A stretch of 64,000 nucleotides of DNA from Marinoscillum sp. 108 (lineage in GTDB: Bacteria > Bacteroidota > Bacteroidia > Cytophagales > Cyclobacteriaceae), in contig NZ_LR734817.1 of NCBI RefSeq assembly GCF_902506655.1, forward strand, positions 629,897 to 693,896, written 5' to 3'. Both the position numbers and the translations under genes were made by a program. This document shows, piece after piece, positions 9,999 to 21,400 of this stretch. The notes under the pieces are model-generated. The model saw nothing but the letters and a program-made list of their open reading frames with translations, did not search any database and was not told the origin of the DNA. How positions within the stretch are numbered: position 1 is the stretch's first letter; each line of letters opens with the position of its first letter.

Positions 9999-10193
9999 TT
10001 ATTTACTTATTTCTTTGGCTGTTATTTCTGTTTGAATCCTTGCCACCAGCTTTCTGCTTTCTCTGATCTTCATAGGATTCTCGATCGGCGTGATGCTGTG
10101 AGCAAATTTCAATTTGCCATAATTATCTTTCTCAGCAACGAGCTTATTTTTAAGCTCATCCAGGCTCAAACCTCTTAGTTCTGAATTTTTCAT
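9999..10193 (-). CDS. rpmC: Ribosomal protein uL29
   Basis: uL29 sits at the tunnel exit and helps dock chaperones and the signal recognition particle. The 64 residues contain [20 protein letters not shown] and the late block [18 protein letters not shown]. Its start overlaps the rplP stop by four bases. Confidence 0.97.
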   Translation of the reverse strand: MKNSELRGLSLDELKNKLVAEKDNYGKLKFAHSITPIENPMKIRESRKLVARIQTEITAKEISK

Positions 10194-10612
10194 TCTCCAG
10201 TATAGTCTCTTCTTACAACAAATTTAGTTTTGATCGGAAGCTTCTGCTGTGCCAATCTCAACGCTTCTTTCGCCAGCTCAGTAGATATACCTGATGCTTC
10301 GAATATGATGGTACCTGGCTTAACTACAGCTACCCAATATTCCGGTGCTCCTTTACCTTTACCCATCCTCACCTCTGCAGGCTTTTTGGTGATCGGCTTG
10401 TCTGGAAAAATCCTGATCCAAACCTGACCTTCTCTCTTCATCGCTCTAGTAACCGCGATACGTGAAGCCTCAATCTGTCTGGAGGTAATCCATCCGGCTT
10501 CCATTGATTTTATTCCGAAGTTTCCGAAAGACAATCTATGACCTCTCTGAGCTATACCTTTAACCCGGCCCTTCTGCTTTTTTCTAAATTTGGTTCTCTT
10601 TGGCTGTAACAT
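10190..10612 (-). CDS. rplP: Ribosomal protein uL16
   Basis: uL16 lines the A-site tRNA corridor and activates the peptidyl transferase centre late in assembly. The 140 residues start [19 protein letters not shown] and include [19 protein letters not shown]. It lies between rpsC and rpmC. Confidence 0.98.
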   Translation of the reverse strand: MLQPKRTKFRKKQKGRVKGIAQRGHRLSFGNFGIKSMEAGWITSRQIEASRIAVTRAMKREGQVWIRIFPDKPITKKPAEVRMGKGKGAPEYWVAVVKPGTIIFEASGISTELAKEALRLAQQKLPIKTKFVVRRDYTGE

Positions 10613-10633
10613 TTCTACTTAGCGTTTATGAGA

Positions 10634-11395
10634 TTATTTGCGATCACGTCTCCTCTTAGGGCCTTCATTGGCTCCACCTCTTCTTCTTCTTGGTCCTCCT
10701 GGCTGTCCCGGTGCGTTGCTATTGCCACCACCTGTACTTGCCTGGCCTACATTTGGAGAAAGGTCTCTCTTACCGAATACTTCTCCTTTGAAGATCCATA
10801 CTTTTATACCGATTTTACCGTATACAGTAGCTGCTTCAGAGATCGCATAGTCAATATCAGCTCTAAGTGTATGCAAAGGAATTCTACCTTCTTTATACTG
10901 CTCAGAACGTGCCATCTCAGCTCCACCAAGACGACCAGACACCTTTACTTTAATTCCCTGAGCTCCTACTCGCATTGCAGAGGCTATAGCCTGCTTCATC
11001 GCTCTTCTGTAAGAAATTCTCGCCTGTAACTGCTGAGCAATTGACTCACCCACCAACTTGGCATCCAACTCAGGTCTTTTGATTTCAAAAATATTGATCT
11101 GAAGGTCTTTCCCAGTCAGCTTCTTGAGCTCTTCTTTGATTTTGTCCACTTCAGATCCACCTTTACCAATCACCACGCCCGGACGAGCAGTGTGTACAGT
11201 AAGAGTAATTCTTTTAAGCGTACGCTCAATAATGACTTTAGAAATACCACCCTTAGGAATACGCGCACTGATGTACTCTCTGATTTTGTGGTCTTCAACG
11301 ATTTTATCGGAAAAATCTTTGCCGCCAAACCACGCAGAATCCCATCCTTTAACGATTCCTAATCTGAATCCAACTGGATTTACCTTCTGTCCCAT
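10634..11395 (-). CDS. rpsC: Ribosomal protein uS3 with Gly/Arg-rich tail
   Basis: uS3 is part of the mRNA entry tunnel. The 253 residues contain the KH domain ([20 protein letters not shown]) and the C-terminal domain ([20 protein letters not shown]). The last 40 residues are a low-complexity Gly/Pro/Arg/Asn tail ending [14 protein letters not shown], longer than in E. coli. It is directly after rplV with no spacer. Confidence 0.97.
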   Translation of the reverse strand: MGQKVNPVGFRLGIVKGWDSAWFGGKDFSDKIVEDHKIREYISARIPKGGISKVIIERTLKRITLTVHTARPGVVIGKGGSEVDKIKEELKKLTGKDLQINIFEIKRPELDAKLVGESIAQQLQARISYRRAMKQAIASAMRVGAQGIKVKVSGRLGGAEMARSEQYKEGRIPLHTLRADIDYAISEAATVYGKIGIKVWIFKGEVFGKRDLSPNVGQASTGGGNSNAPGQPGGPRRRRGGANEGPKRRRDRK

Positions 11396-11869
11396 TTATT
11401 TAGTTTCTTTTTCTTCAGACTGATTACTCTCATTTACATCACTCACGATAATGGTGATATGATTAGATCTTTTTCTAATCCTGTGCGCCCGTCCCTGAGG
11501 AGCTGGTCGCAATCTCTTTAGCATCCGGCCTCCGTCTACAAACACTTCCTTCACCACTAGCTCGGCGTCTTCAATATTCACATCCCCATTACTGGCTTGC
11601 CAATCAGCGATAGCTGTCATGAGCAATTTCTCCATCGTAAGGGAAGCATGCTTATTGTCAAATTTCAAAAGGTTGAGGGCCACATTAACTTTCTGACCTC
11701 TGATCATGTCCGCGATCAATCTCATCTTACGAGGTGATGTTGGTACATTCTTCAAAGAAGATTTTACAGCGCCTAACTTACCAGCGTTTTCTTCTTTGTG
11801 CTTCTTGATCGCTTCCTTTTGAAGACGAATCCTGACTGATTTCTTAACTTTCTTTTCTGCAGTTTCCAT
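11396..11869 (-). CDS. rplV: Ribosomal protein uL22 with extensions
   Basis: uL22 forms the exit-tunnel constriction together with uL4. The core (about residues 38-145) includes [20 protein letters not shown] and [19 protein letters not shown] Lys/Glu-rich N-terminal extension of about 35 residues and a short acidic tail bring it to 157, against about 110 in E. coli. It follows rpsS. Confidence 0.97.
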   Translation of the reverse strand: METAEKKVKKSVRIRLQKEAIKKHKEENAGKLGAVKSSLKNVPTSPRKMRLIADMIRGQKVNVALNLLKFDNKHASLTMEKLLMTAIADWQASNGDVNIEDAELVVKEVFVDGGRMLKRLRPAPQGRAHRIRKRSNHITIIVSDVNESNQSEEKETK

Positions 11870-11874
11870 CTTTA

Positions 11875-12153
11875 TTATCTTCTACCTTTATCTTTTTTAG
11901 CAATATGGCCTCTAAAGTTTCTGGTAGGAGCAAACTCACCAAGCTTGTGTCCCACCATGTTTTCAGTGACGAAAACAGGGATAAACTTATTACCATTATG
12001 TACTGCGAATGTCTGACCAACAAAATCCGGCGAGATCATCGATCTCCGAGACCATGTTTTGATGACTGATTTTTTTCCAGACTCATTCATGGCGTCTACC
12101 TTCTTCTCAAGTCTGAAGTCTATATAAGGTCCTTTTTTTAGTGATCTTGCCAT
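11875..12153 (-). CDS. rpsS: Ribosomal protein uS19
   Basis: uS19 pairs with uS13 in the 30S head. The 92 residues start [19 protein letters not shown] and include [16 protein letters not shown]. Its ATG shares one base with the rplB stop. Confidence 0.98.
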   Translation of the reverse strand: MARSLKKGPYIDFRLEKKVDAMNESGKKSVIKTWSRRSMISPDFVGQTFAVHNGNKFIPVFVTENMVGHKLGEFAPTRNFRGHIAKKDKGRR

Positions 12154-12974
12154 TATTTTCTCTTAGTTATAATCAGCTTATCAGAATATTTATTCGGCTT
12201 TCTTGTTTTCTTTCCTTTGGTATAGAGTCCGTTTCTGGATCTCGGGTGACCACCAGATGATCTACCTTCACCACCACCCATCGGGTGATCTACAGGGTTC
12301 ATTACTACCCCTCTTACTCTAGGTCTTCTACCTTTCCATCTGTTTCTACCAGCCTTACCCAAGCGCACATTCATGTGATCATTGTTAGAAACAATCCCGA
12401 TAGTCGCATAGCAAGTGATCAAAACCATTCTCATCTCCCCGGAAGGAAGCTTCAACGTGGCGTATTTACCTTCTCTGGCTACTAGCTGCGCATAAGTACC
12501 TGCACTCCTTGTAATAGCTCCACCCTTACCAGGCTTCAACTCTATGTTGTGTACAATTGTACCAAGTGGAATATCAGATAGTGGCAATGCATTACCTACT
12601 TCAGGAGGTACGCCAGGTCCTGAGATAATCTCAGTGCCAACCTCAAGATTTGCAGGAGCAATGATGTATCTCTTCTCTCCGTCAGCGTAGAAAAGCAAGG
12701 CTATTCTAGCAGTTCTTCCCGGATCGTATTCAATTGCCTTAACTGTAGCAGGAATCCCCTCTTTATCTCTCTTGAAATCAATGGTTCTAAGCTTCTGCTT
12801 ATGTCCTCCTCCTACGTTTCTTATCGTCATCCGACCCTGATTGTTTCTACCTCCCTTTTTTCCTTTGGAGGTTAGAAGAGACTTCTCAGGAGTAGTTTTG
12901 GTAATCTTATCGAAAACCGGTGCTACTCTAAATCTCTGTCCGGGTGTAACGGGTCTAAGTTTCTTAACAGCCAT
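12153..12974 (-). CDS. rplB: Ribosomal protein uL2
   Basis: uL2 is needed for subunit association and peptidyl transferase activity. The 273 residues have the highly conserved C-terminal domain ([20 protein letters not shown]) containing the functional His, and the [13 protein letters not shown] block. It lies between rplW and rpsS, the standard S10 order. Confidence 0.98.
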   Translation of the reverse strand: MAVKKLRPVTPGQRFRVAPVFDKITKTTPEKSLLTSKGKKGGRNNQGRMTIRNVGGGHKQKLRTIDFKRDKEGIPATVKAIEYDPGRTARIALLFYADGEKRYIIAPANLEVGTEIISGPGVPPEVGNALPLSDIPLGTIVHNIELKPGKGGAITRSAGTYAQLVAREGKYATLKLPSGEMRMVLITCYATIGIVSNNDHMNVRLGKAGRNRWKGRRPRVRGVVMNPVDHPMGGGEGRSSGGHPRSRNGLYTKGKKTRKPNKYSDKLIITKRK

Positions 12975-12987
12975 CTATCTGTTTATT

Positions 12988-13275
12988 TTATATTCCGCTA
13001 TAAAAATCAATGATATCACCATCAGCTACCTTCACAATAGCTCTCTTCTGAGATGGTGTCTTTCCTTCAATCACTCCAGACTTTGAATACCTGGATTTTG
13101 ATTTTCCGGGGTGAACCATAGTGTTTACACTTTCTACTGTAACACCGTAGGTTTTTTCCACCTCTTTCTTAATTTGAACCTTGTTGGCCTTTTTGTCCAC
13201 CACAAAGCCGTATTTTCCGTGCTCGTTGAGGGCTGAAGCCTTCTCAGTTACCAAAGGTTTTATTAATACTCCCAT
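12988..13275 (-). CDS. rplW: Ribosomal protein uL23
   Basis: uL23 surrounds the tunnel exit and is the main docking site for trigger factor. The 95 residues show LIKPLVTEKASALNEHGKYG and the VESVNTMVHPGKSK loop. It follows rplD by one base. Confidence 0.97.
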   Translation of the reverse strand: MGVLIKPLVTEKASALNEHGKYGFVVDKKANKVQIKKEVEKTYGVTVESVNTMVHPGKSKSRYSKSGVIEGKTPSQKRAIVKVADGDIIDFYSGI

Positions 13276-13276
13276 C

Positions 13277-13903
13277 TCAGTTTAATGTATTTTGAATTAC
13301 CTCTACTGAACTCTCCAACAACACTACCAACTCAGCGTTCACCAAGTCATAAGTGCTTATCTCGTTGGCTGTAGATACTTTCGTATTCTTCAGGTTGCGA
13401 GATGATAAGAACACGTTCTTATTTGCTTCACTCAGTATGAGTAATGATTTCTTATTGTTCAACTCCAGGTTAGCAAGAATGCCAGCAAATTCCTGAGTCT
13501 TTGGATTCTCAAATGAGAAATCTTCCAATATTTTGATTTGCTTGTCTTTTGCTTTTGAAGAGAAAGCAGACTTCTTAGCCAAGTGCTTTACTTTCTTATT
13601 CAACTTAAAGCTATAGTCTCTTGGCTCAGGACCAAACATGGTACCACCACCTCTGAAAACAGGTGATTTGATACTACCCGCTCTGGCCGTTCCTGTACCC
13701 TTCTGCTTCTTTATCTTTCTAGTAGATCCGGAGATCTCATTTCTAGTCTTTACTTTGTGAGTACCTTGTCTCTGGTTCGCCAAATACTGCTTCACCTCAA
13801 GGTAGACAGCATGTTGATTTGGTTCGATACCAAACACATCCTTGCTCAGGGTTACTTCCCTTCCGGTATCTTCTCCTTTGATATTGAAAACTGACAGTTT
13901 CAT
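13277..13903 (-). CDS. rplD: Ribosomal protein uL4
   Basis: uL4 extends a loop into the exit tunnel; in E. coli it also autoregulates the S10 operon. The 208 residues show the loop region [19 protein letters not shown] and the rest of the family fold. It is two bases after rplC. Confidence 0.97.
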   Translation of the reverse strand: MKLSVFNIKGEDTGREVTLSKDVFGIEPNQHAVYLEVKQYLANQRQGTHKVKTRNEISGSTRKIKKQKGTGTARAGSIKSPVFRGGGTMFGPEPRDYSFKLNKKVKHLAKKSAFSSKAKDKQIKILEDFSFENPKTQEFAGILANLELNNKKSLLILSEANKNVFLSSRNLKNTKVSTANEISTYDLVNAELVVLLESSVEVIQNTLN

Positions 13904-13905
13904 CT

Positions 13906-14538
13906 TTATTTCTCTAGTATTAGATAAGAATTCTTAGCACCAGGTACTGGTCCACTGACAAGCACAAGGTTTTTCTCAGGATAAATCTTCACCACCTTAA
14001 GGTTCATTACTTTCACCCTGTCTCCACCTGTCCTACCAGCCATTTTAAGACCCTTAAACACTCTGGATGGGAATGAGCATGCTCCGATAGACCCAGGCGC
14101 TCTAAGTCTGTTATGCTGACCGTGAGTGGCTTGTCCTACCCCACCGAAACCGTGTCTCTTAACAACACCCTGGAAGCCCTTACCTTTAGATGTACCAACA
14201 ACATCCACAAAGTCCTGCTCTACGAACACGTCTTCGATCTTGATGGTATTTCCAAGCTTCACCTTATCGTCAAACTCAGCTCTGAAATCTCTGAATTCAA
14301 ACAACTTACTTTTAGGAGTCGTCTTGGCCTTTGCAAAATGTCCTTTCAATGCTTTAGGTGTGTTTTTCTCCTTGCGCTCACCATAAGCCAATTGAACTGC
14401 ACGATATCCGTCAGACTCTTTATCTTTTACTTGTGTCACTACACAAGGACCAGCTTCAATGAGCGTACAGGCAAGATTCTTACCCTCCTCATTGTAAACG
14501 CTAGTCATCCCGATTTTTCTACCAATTATTCCAGGCAT
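13906..14538 (-). CDS. rplC: Ribosomal protein uL3
   Basis: uL3 starts large-subunit assembly. The 210 residues start [20 protein letters not shown] and include [18 protein letters not shown] and the [19 protein letters not shown] block. It is the first gene of its transcript here: a promoter lies 58 bases upstream and a terminator separates it from rpsJ. Confidence 0.98.
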   Translation of the reverse strand: MPGIIGRKIGMTSVYNEEGKNLACTLIEAGPCVVTQVKDKESDGYRAVQLAYGERKEKNTPKALKGHFAKAKTTPKSKLFEFRDFRAEFDDKVKLGNTIKIEDVFVEQDFVDVVGTSKGKGFQGVVKRHGFGGVGQATHGQHNRLRAPGSIGACSFPSRVFKGLKMAGRTGGDRVKVMNLKVVKIYPEKNLVLVSGPVPGAKNSYLILEK

Positions 14539-14595
14539 TTTGCTTAATATTTATTCTTTTACCGTTTCCGGATAAACTTTTCGTAAAAAGGACTG

Positions 14596-14625
14596 CAAAG
14601 ATAGCAATTCCATGATCCGAACAAA
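14596..14625 (-). promoter_or_regulatory. Promoter of the rplC-to-rplQ operon
   Basis: On the minus strand TTTG (14622-14625) and TATCTTTG (14596-14603) are 18 bases apart, matching the Bacteroidota consensus. The sequence just after the -7 box (CAGTCCTTTT) is shared with the tRNA-Trp promoter. The leader to the rplC ATG is about 50 bases. Confidence 0.75.
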
Positions 14626-14648
14626 AGATTTAATTCAATTTTTGAGAC

Positions 14649-14685
14649 AAAAAAAGAACCAATAACACCACAGCTATTGGTTCTT
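14649..14685 (-). terminator. Rho-independent terminator after rpsJ
   Basis: Minus strand: an 11-pair perfect stem (AAGAACCAATA with TATTGGTTCTT) with a 10-base loop is followed by seven T. It ends the rpsL-rpsG-fusA-rpsJ transcript and separates it from rplC. Confidence 0.9.
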
Positions 14686-14706
14686 CTTCTTTTACTATAA
14701 AAGTAA

Positions 14707-15012
14707 CTATACCTTAATCTCTACGTCAACTCCACTAGGAAGCTCAAGCTTCATTAATGCATCTACAGTCTTAGCACTGTTAGAGTAAATATCTACCAGT
14801 CTTTTGTAGGTACAAAGCTGAAACTGCTCACGAGCCTTCTTGTTCACGTGGGGCGATCTCAAAACTGTAAACTTCTCTTTCACAGTTGGCAAGGGAATCG
14901 GTCCGCTTACCACAGCTCCTGTAGTCTTTACAGCGCGTACTATCTTTTCAGAGGACTTATCCACCAAATTGTGATCGTACGATTTCAGTTTTATTCTAAT
15001 TTTTTGGTTCAT
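14707..15012 (-). CDS. rpsJ: Ribosomal protein uS10
   Basis: uS10 is a 30S head protein and, as NusE, a partner of NusB in antitermination. The 101 residues start [20 protein letters not shown] and include [20 protein letters not shown]. It is the last gene of the str-type operon, 12 bases after fusA, and is cut off from the S10 operon by a terminator. Confidence 0.98.
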   Translation of the reverse strand: MNQKIRIKLKSYDHNLVDKSSEKIVRAVKTTGAVVSGPIPLPTVKEKFTVLRSPHVNKKAREQFQLCTYKRLVDIYSNSAKTVDALMKLELPSGVDVEIKV

Positions 15013-15024
15013 GATCTGTGTTAA

Positions 15025-17130
15025 TTAAACCGCTTCTCCTTTTGTCTTTTTGATAACTGCATCTGCAATACCAGCAGGCACCTGAGCATAATGAGCAAAG
15101 GTGAGTGACGCTGTGGCCCTACCCGAACTCATCGTTCTAAGGTCAGTAACATATCCAAAGAGTTCTGACAGAGGTACATCCGCCTTCACAACCTGTGAAG
15201 TACCTTTTGTATCCATTCCTTTCATCATTCCTCTTCTTCTATTCAAATCGCCTGTGATGGATCCTGTGTACTCATCTGGCGTCACTGCATCTACAGCCAT
15301 GATAGGCTCAAGAAGAGCAGGCTTAGCCTTGCTCGCTGCGGCTCTGAAACCGGCTCTTGCAGCCAATTCAAAAGATAGTGCATCGGAATCCACATCATGG
15401 AAAGAACCATGGAAAAGTCTTACCTTCATAGAATCCAGAGGGAAACCGGCCAAAGGACCGTTTTTCATAGCTTCCTTAAATCCTTTTTCAATCGCCGGGA
15501 TGAATTCTCTAGGAATCACACCACCTACAATGTCATTCTGAAACTGTAGACCTTCACCAGTGAAGTCTTCATCCACAGGCCCTAGTTCGAATACGATATC
15601 TGCAAACTTACCTCGACCACCAGTTTGTTTCTTATAAACCTCCTTGTGCTCAACAGTAGTATTGATCGCCTCCTTGTAAGCCACCTGAGGAGCTCCCTGA
15701 TTGATCTCTACTTTAAACTCTCTCTTAAGTCTATCGATGATGATATCAAGGTGAAGTTCACCCATTCCTCTCAGGATGGTCTGACCAGTCTCCTGATCTG
15801 TCTCCACCTGCAAGGTAGGATCCTCTTCTACCAACTTAGAGATCGCCATTCCCAACTTATCTACATCCGCCTGTTGTTTAGGCTCAATAGCATAACCAAT
15901 AACAGGTTCCGGGAATACCATTGACTCCAATATGATTTGATGTTTCTCATCACAAAGGGTGTCACCGGTCTTAATATCTTTAAACCCTACTACCGCTCCA
16001 ATATCTCCACAATGCAAGGCATCAATTTGATTCTGCTTATTAGCATGCATCTGGAAAATACGGGAGATACGCTCCTTCTTATCCGTACGCATGTTGTGAA
16101 CATATGAACCTGAATTAAGCAATCCTGAATAGGATCTGATAAAACACAATCTGCCCACAAATGGATCGGTAGCAATTTTGAAAGCTAGCGCAGCAAATGG
16201 CTCGCTCTCAGAAGGCTTTCTTGAAATCTTCTCTTCTGTGTCCGGATCTGTTCCGGTAATGTTGTCTCTATCAAGCGGTGAAGGAAGTAATTCCATCACA
16301 TAGTTGAGCATCGTTTGTACTCCTTTGTTCTTGAAAGCAGAACCACAAAGCATTGGCACAAAGGCCAGGTCAATAGTAGCGGCACGAAGTGCAGCTATAA
16401 TTTCGTCTTCAGTAATGGACTCTGGATCTTCGAAATACTTCTCAAGAAGGGTCTCATCATAGTCTGCAACTGCCTCCAGAAGCGCTTGTCTGTACTCAGC
16501 CACCTCATCCAACATATCTTCAGGAATCGGCACCTCACTCCAAGTCATTCCAAAGTCTTCTTCGTTCCAAACCATCCCTGTGTTTGAAACCAAATCAACA
16601 ACACCCTGAAATTTATCCTCTGATCCGATTGGCAATTGCAACGGAACTGCTTTGGTTCCAAGCATCTCCTTCACCTGTCGACAAACATTCAAAAAGTCAG
16701 CACCCTGACGGTCCATCTTATTGACGAAACCAATTCGAGCTACTTTATAATTGTCAGCAAGTCTCCAGTTAGTCTCAGACTGTGGCTCTACACCATCAAC
16801 CGCACTAAAAAGGAATACCAAACCATCCAATACCCTCAAGGATCTGTTCACCTCAACGGTGAAATCCACGTGACCCGGAGTATCAATAATATTAATATGG
16901 TAATCGTCGTTCTTATATTTCCAGAATACAGTGGTAGCTGCAGAGGTAATAGTAATACCTCGTTCTTGCTCCTGCTCCATCCAGTCCATGGTAGCCGCTC
17001 CATCATGAACCTCACCAATCTTGTGAGTTACCCCAGTATAAAACAGGATACGTTCAGTTGTAGTGGTCTTACCCGCATCAATGTGCGCAGCGATACCTAT
17101 ATTCCTTGTGTATTTTAAATCTCTAGCCAT
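15025..17130 (-). CDS. fusA: Elongation factor G
   Basis: EF-G is the GTPase that drives translocation on the ribosome. The 701 residues carry the G domain motifs [31 protein letters not shown] and NKMD in the first 145 residues, followed by domains II-V, with the domain IV block [18 protein letters not shown]. The context between rpsG and rpsJ marks it as the housekeeping copy. No tuf gene follows it; the one seen here is at 30 kb. Confidence 0.98.
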   Translation of the reverse strand: MARDLKYTRNIGIAAHIDAGKTTTTERILFYTGVTHKIGEVHDGAATMDWMEQEQERGITITSAATTVFWKYKNDDYHINIIDTPGHVDFTVEVNRSLRVLDGLVFLFSAVDGVEPQSETNWRLADNYKVARIGFVNKMDRQGADFLNVCRQVKEMLGTKAVPLQLPIGSEDKFQGVVDLVSNTGMVWNEEDFGMTWSEVPIPEDMLDEVAEYRQALLEAVADYDETLLEKYFEDPESITEDEIIAALRAATIDLAFVPMLCGSAFKNKGVQTMLNYVMELLPSPLDRDNITGTDPDTEEKISRKPSESEPFAALAFKIATDPFVGRLCFIRSYSGLLNSGSYVHNMRTDKKERISRIFQMHANKQNQIDALHCGDIGAVVGFKDIKTGDTLCDEKHQIILESMVFPEPVIGYAIEPKQQADVDKLGMAISKLVEEDPTLQVETDQETGQTILRGMGELHLDIIIDRLKREFKVEINQGAPQVAYKEAINTTVEHKEVYKKQTGGRGKFADIVFELGPVDEDFTGEGLQFQNDIVGGVIPREFIPAIEKGFKEAMKNGPLAGFPLDSMKVRLFHGSFHDVDSDALSFELAARAGFRAAASKAKPALLEPIMAVDAVTPDEYTGSITGDLNRRRGMMKGMDTKGTSQVVKADVPLSELFGYVTDLRTMSSGRATASLTFAHYAQVPAGIADAVIKKTKGEAV

Positions 17131-17145
17131 TAGTGATTTTGATTT

Positions 17146-17613
17146 TTAGAATCTGAAATGTGAGAACGCCTTGTTAGCCTCGGCCATTCTGTGAGTATCG
17201 TCCTTCTTTTTGATAGAAGCACCCTCACCTTTCGATGCAGCAATAATTTCACCTGCCAAACGCTCCATCATCGTCTTCTCTCCTCTAAGTCTGGCGTATT
17301 TGATCATCCATTTGATACCCAAAGAAAGTTTCCTTTCGGGACGAACCTCAATCGGCACCTGGAAAGTAGCCCCACCCACTCGTCGGCTTTTTACTTCCAC
17401 ACCTGGGCAAACATTATTCAATGCAGTTTTCCAAGTCTCAATTCCATTCTCTTTGGTTTTGGATTCAACCAATTTGATGGCATCGTAGAAAATAGAATAG
17501 GCTATACTCTTCTTCCCACTCAACATGAGGTTATTAACAAATTTAGTCACCAAGGTATCCTGATAAATAGGATCAGGAAGGATGTACCTCTTCTTTGGCT
17601 TAGCTTTTCTCAT
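17146..17613 (-). CDS. rpsG: Ribosomal protein uS7
   Basis: uS7 organises the 30S head and contacts mRNA in the exit channel. The 155 residues start MRKAKPKKRYILPDPIYQD and include RRVGGATFQVPIEVRPERK. It lies between rpsL and fusA, ten bases after rpsL. Confidence 0.98.
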   Translation of the reverse strand: MRKAKPKKRYILPDPIYQDTLVTKFVNNLMLSGKKSIAYSIFYDAIKLVESKTKENGIETWKTALNNVCPGVEVKSRRVGGATFQVPIEVRPERKLSLGIKWMIKYARLRGEKTMMERLAGEIIAASKGEGASIKKKDDTHRMAEANKAFSHFRF

Positions 17614-17623
17614 TTCTCAGATT

Positions 17624-18004
17624 TTACTTTTTATCCTTAGGCCTTTTAGCTCCGTATTTAGATCTTCTTTGTGTTCGCCCATTCACTCCGGCAGTATCCA
17701 AAGCTCCACGAATAATGTGATATCTCACACCAGGTAAATCCTTCACCCTTCCACCTCGTATAAGCACGATAGAGTGTTCCTGCAAGTTATGACCCTCGCC
17801 AGGGATATAGGCATTTACTTCTTTTCCGTTAGTTAGTCTAACTCTGGCTACTTTTCTCATGGCAGAGTTAGGCTTCTTAGGCGTGGTAGTATACACTCTT
17901 GTGCACACACCCCTTCGCTGTGGACATGAATCCAGAGCAGGAGACTTTGATTTAGAAGTTAACTTCTTTCTGCCTTTTCTTACTAATTGCTGAATAGTTG
18001 GCAT
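17624..18004 (-). CDS. rpsL: Ribosomal protein uS12
   Basis: uS12 controls decoding fidelity. The 126 residues show [18 protein letters not shown] and [16 protein letters not shown]. The lysines at the positions altered in streptomycin-resistant mutants are present, so the sequence looks like the sensitive type. It is the first gene of the str-type operon and has its own promoter element. Confidence 0.98.
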   Translation of the reverse strand: MPTIQQLVRKGRKKLTSKSKSPALDSCPQRRGVCTRVYTTTPKKPNSAMRKVARVRLTNGKEVNAYIPGEGHNLQEHSIVLIRGGRVKDLPGVRYHIIRGALDTAGVNGRTQRRSKYGAKRPKDKK

Positions 18005-18042
18005 TATGCTTTATTTCTTATTATCCAATTTTTTTGGGAACG

Positions 18043-18050
18043 CAAAGATA
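18043..18050 (-). promoter_or_regulatory. -7 element of the rpsL operon promoter
   Basis: TATCTTTG on the minus strand matches TAnnTTTG and is followed by CGTTCCC. The expected -33 region reads ATTGTG rather than a clean TTTG. The leader would be about 35 bases. Confidence 0.6.
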
Positions 18051-18101
18051 GAAATAGTTGGTATTATATCACAATCCAAATGCGAATTATCGTAGAGAAT
18101 T

Positions 18102-18437
18102 TTATGCTTCTCCCATAGTTCCTCCGAAATTCATTGGAAACTTTGGTGTTTCTTCCACACTTTTGATGTCTCCATACGAGCTTTCGAACTTATTGATATT
18201 GTCTTCCAGGGCCTTTAAGAGGCGTTTTGCATGTTCGGGAGTAATCACAATTCGTGATTTCACCTTTGCCTTTGGCACACCCGGCATGAGCCGAATAAAA
18301 TCGATGACAAACTCACTACTAGAGTGAGCTATCATCGCCAAATTTGCATAAACGCCCTCGGCTGTTTCCTCGGACAATTCAATATTGATTTGATTGGACG
18401 GCTTATTGCCTCCCTTTTTTTCATCTTTAGGATCCAT
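18102..18437 (-). CDS. DUF3467 family protein
   Basis: This 111-residue protein belongs to the DUF3467 family, whose function is unknown. After a charged Lys-rich start comes INIELSEETAEGVYANLAMI, then SSEFVIDFIRLMPGVPKAKV and a helical ARLLKAL-type segment (AKRLLKALEDNINKFE). No signal peptide or membrane span is visible, so it should be cytosolic. The gene is two bases after rpoC and probably on the same transcript, a neighbourhood common in Bacteroidota, which suggests but does not show a link with transcription. Confidence 0.85.
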   Translation of the reverse strand: MDPKDEKKGGNKPSNQINIELSEETAEGVYANLAMIAHSSSEFVIDFIRLMPGVPKAKVKSRIVITPEHAKRLLKALEDNINKFESSYGDIKSVEETPKFPMNFGGTMGEA

Positions 18438-18439
18438 AC

Positions 18440-21400
18440 TTAAGACTCCAGTTCTTTTGAATTCGCAAACTGTTCTTTAGCTGCTACCAGATTTTCATAA
18501 TCCTCGTTAGAGGTTACTATGTGGTTCAGGAAGTTTCTGTTTCCGGTTCCTGCTGGAATCAGATGTCCTACAATCACATTCTCCTTAAGTCCGCTCAAGT
18601 AATCTGCTTTACCTCTAATAGAGGCCTCACTAAGTACCTTGGTTGTCTCCTGGAATGAAGCCGCAGAGATGAAACTTTCGGTTCCAAGCGAAGCTTGGGT
18701 AATCCCCTGAAGAATAGGCTTAGAAACGGCTGCCTCGGCATTTCGTACCTCAACAATCTTCATGTCCCTTCTTTTCAGGTTAGAATTCTCATCACGCAGC
18801 TTTCTGCTGGTAATGATCATCCCTGCTTTCAAGGTTTCTGAATCTCCTGGATCCATAACCACCTTCTTGTCAAGGATATTATCATTTTCCTCCATGAAAG
18901 CGAATCTATCAACCGATTGATTGGTCAAGAAGCTAGTGTCACCGGCATCGATGATAATAACCTTTTGCATCATCTGTCTCACGATTACCTCAATGTGCTT
19001 ATCGTTGATTTTCACACCCTGGAGTCTGTATACTTCCTGAATTTCATTCACGAGGTATTCCTGAACTGCTGTAGGTCCGCTAATCGATAAGATATCGGCT
19101 GGTGTAATCGCTCCGTCTGAGAGTGCATCACCTGCACGGATAAAGTCATTATCCTGTACAAGGATGTGCTTAGACAAAGGCACGAGATATCTCTTCTTCA
19201 CGCCATCTTTTGACTCGATGAAGATCTCACGATTACCACGCTTGATCCCTCCATAAGTCACCACTCCATCGATTTCACTTACTACTGCCGGATTAGATGG
19301 GTTTCGTGCTTCGAAAAGCTCTGTAACCCTAGGAAGACCCCCGGTGATGTCTCTCGACTTACCTGTTTTTCTAGGAATCTTAGCCAATACCTGACCCGCT
19401 TTGATCTTATCACCAATATCCACAGCAAGGTGAGCGCCCACTGGTATGTTATACCCTTTGGACTCATCCTTACCCGCGACCACAACAGCCGGGTTCTTGG
19501 TTTTATCTTTAGTATCTATAATTACTTTCTCTCTGTGTCCTGTCTGCTCGTCAGACTCCTCTTTGTAGGTCACGCCCTCAATGATGGAATCAAACTCTGC
19601 CTTACCATCAAACTCCGCCATGATCACGGCATTGTATGGATCCCAGTTACAGATTTCGTCACCCTTGGCAATCTTATCTCCATCACTTACTTTCAGGATG
19701 GCACCATAAGGCACATGGTTTGTAATCAATACTCTTTCCTTCTTATTGTCAAGGATCTTGATCTCTCCAGAACGGCCCATCACCTTCTTCACCTTGTTGC
19801 CTTCTTCATCCTCAGAATCCACAGTTCGCAGTTCATCATACTCGATAAATCCATCAAACTTAGCTTTGATGTTGGCATCCACCGCAATGTTAGAGGCAGT
19901 ACCCCCAACGTGGAAAGTTCTCAAGGTAAGCTGAGTACCAGGCTCTCCAATAGACTGTGCAGCAATAACACCCACAGACTCACCCATATTGGCCATACGA
20001 CCACTTGCCAGGTTACGTCCATAACATTTTGCACACACACCTTGCTTAGTCTCACAAGTCAATACAGACCTGATTTCAACTTCTTCGATGCTTGTTTCGT
20101 CAATTTTTACAGCCACTTCCTCAGTGATCTCCGCTCCAGACTCAACGATGAGTTCTTCGGTAATCGGATCATAGATATCGTGTACTGAAACCCTACCAAG
20201 GATTCTTTCGAAAAGTGATTCGACTATCTCCTCATTGTCTTTCAATGCCTGTACTGACAAGCCTCTCAAAGTACCGCAATCTTCTTCGTTCACAACCATG
20301 TCCTGTGCCACATCCACCAATCGTCTGGTGAGGTAACCAGCATCCGCTGTTTTCAAAGCCGTATCTGCAAGACCTTTTCTCGCACCGTGAGTAGAGATGA
20401 AGTACTCAATTACATCCAGTCCTTCTTTGAAGTTAGAAAGAATAGGGTTTTCAATGATCTCACCTACAGAACCCTGAAGATTCTTTTGAGGCTTGGCCAT
20501 CAGCCCTCTCATTCCACCCAACTGACGAATCTGCTCTCTTGAACCTCGGGCTCCAGAGTGCATCATCATGTAGATTGAGTTGAATCCCTGATCATCTTCT
20601 TCCAACTGCTGCATCAGCGTGTTAGTCAGCAACGTGTTCGTTCTCGTCCAGATATCAATTACCTGATTGTAACGCTCATTGTCTGTGATCAGACCCATCA
20701 AATAATTATTCCATACAGCTTCCACTTCCTCTTTGGCCTGCGCCACGAGTGCTTCTTTTTCTGCTGGAATCTGAATGTTATCAAGACCCATTGACAGTCC
20801 ACCTTTGTAGGCTGTCTGGAATCCTAATTCCTTAATATCATCAAGGAAATGAGCTGTCTTGGCCATTCCTGTGATTTTGAATACAGTAGATATAATCTTC
20901 TGTAGTTTTTTCTTAGTAAGAAGTTCATCCACGAAACCAACCTCTTCTGGCACGTGCAAATTGAACAATACTCGTCCTGCCACCGTCTCAATGACCTTGG
21001 TCTCAAGCTCGCCATTCTCATTTCTCACTTTTGTTCTTACTTTCACGTAAGCATGCTGAGAAACTTTGCCTTCATTGATGGCAATGATCACTTCCTCTGC
21101 ACTGTAGAAAGAAAGTCCTTCACCAATTACCGGCTTTTCAGGAGTGCTTCTTCGTCCCTTGGTGATATAATAGAGTCCCAATACCATATCCTGTGAAGGC
21201 ACCGCAATAGGAGCTCCATTGGCAGGGTTTAGAATATTGTGAGAAGAAAGCATCAACAATGACGCTTCCAAAACCGCCTCGTGTCCAAGTGGAACGTGAA
21301 CAGCCATCTGGTCACCATCAAAATCGGCGTTGAATGCTGTACAAACCAGAGGGTGTAGCTGAATCGCTTTTCCTTCAATCAACTTAGGCTGGAAAGCCTG

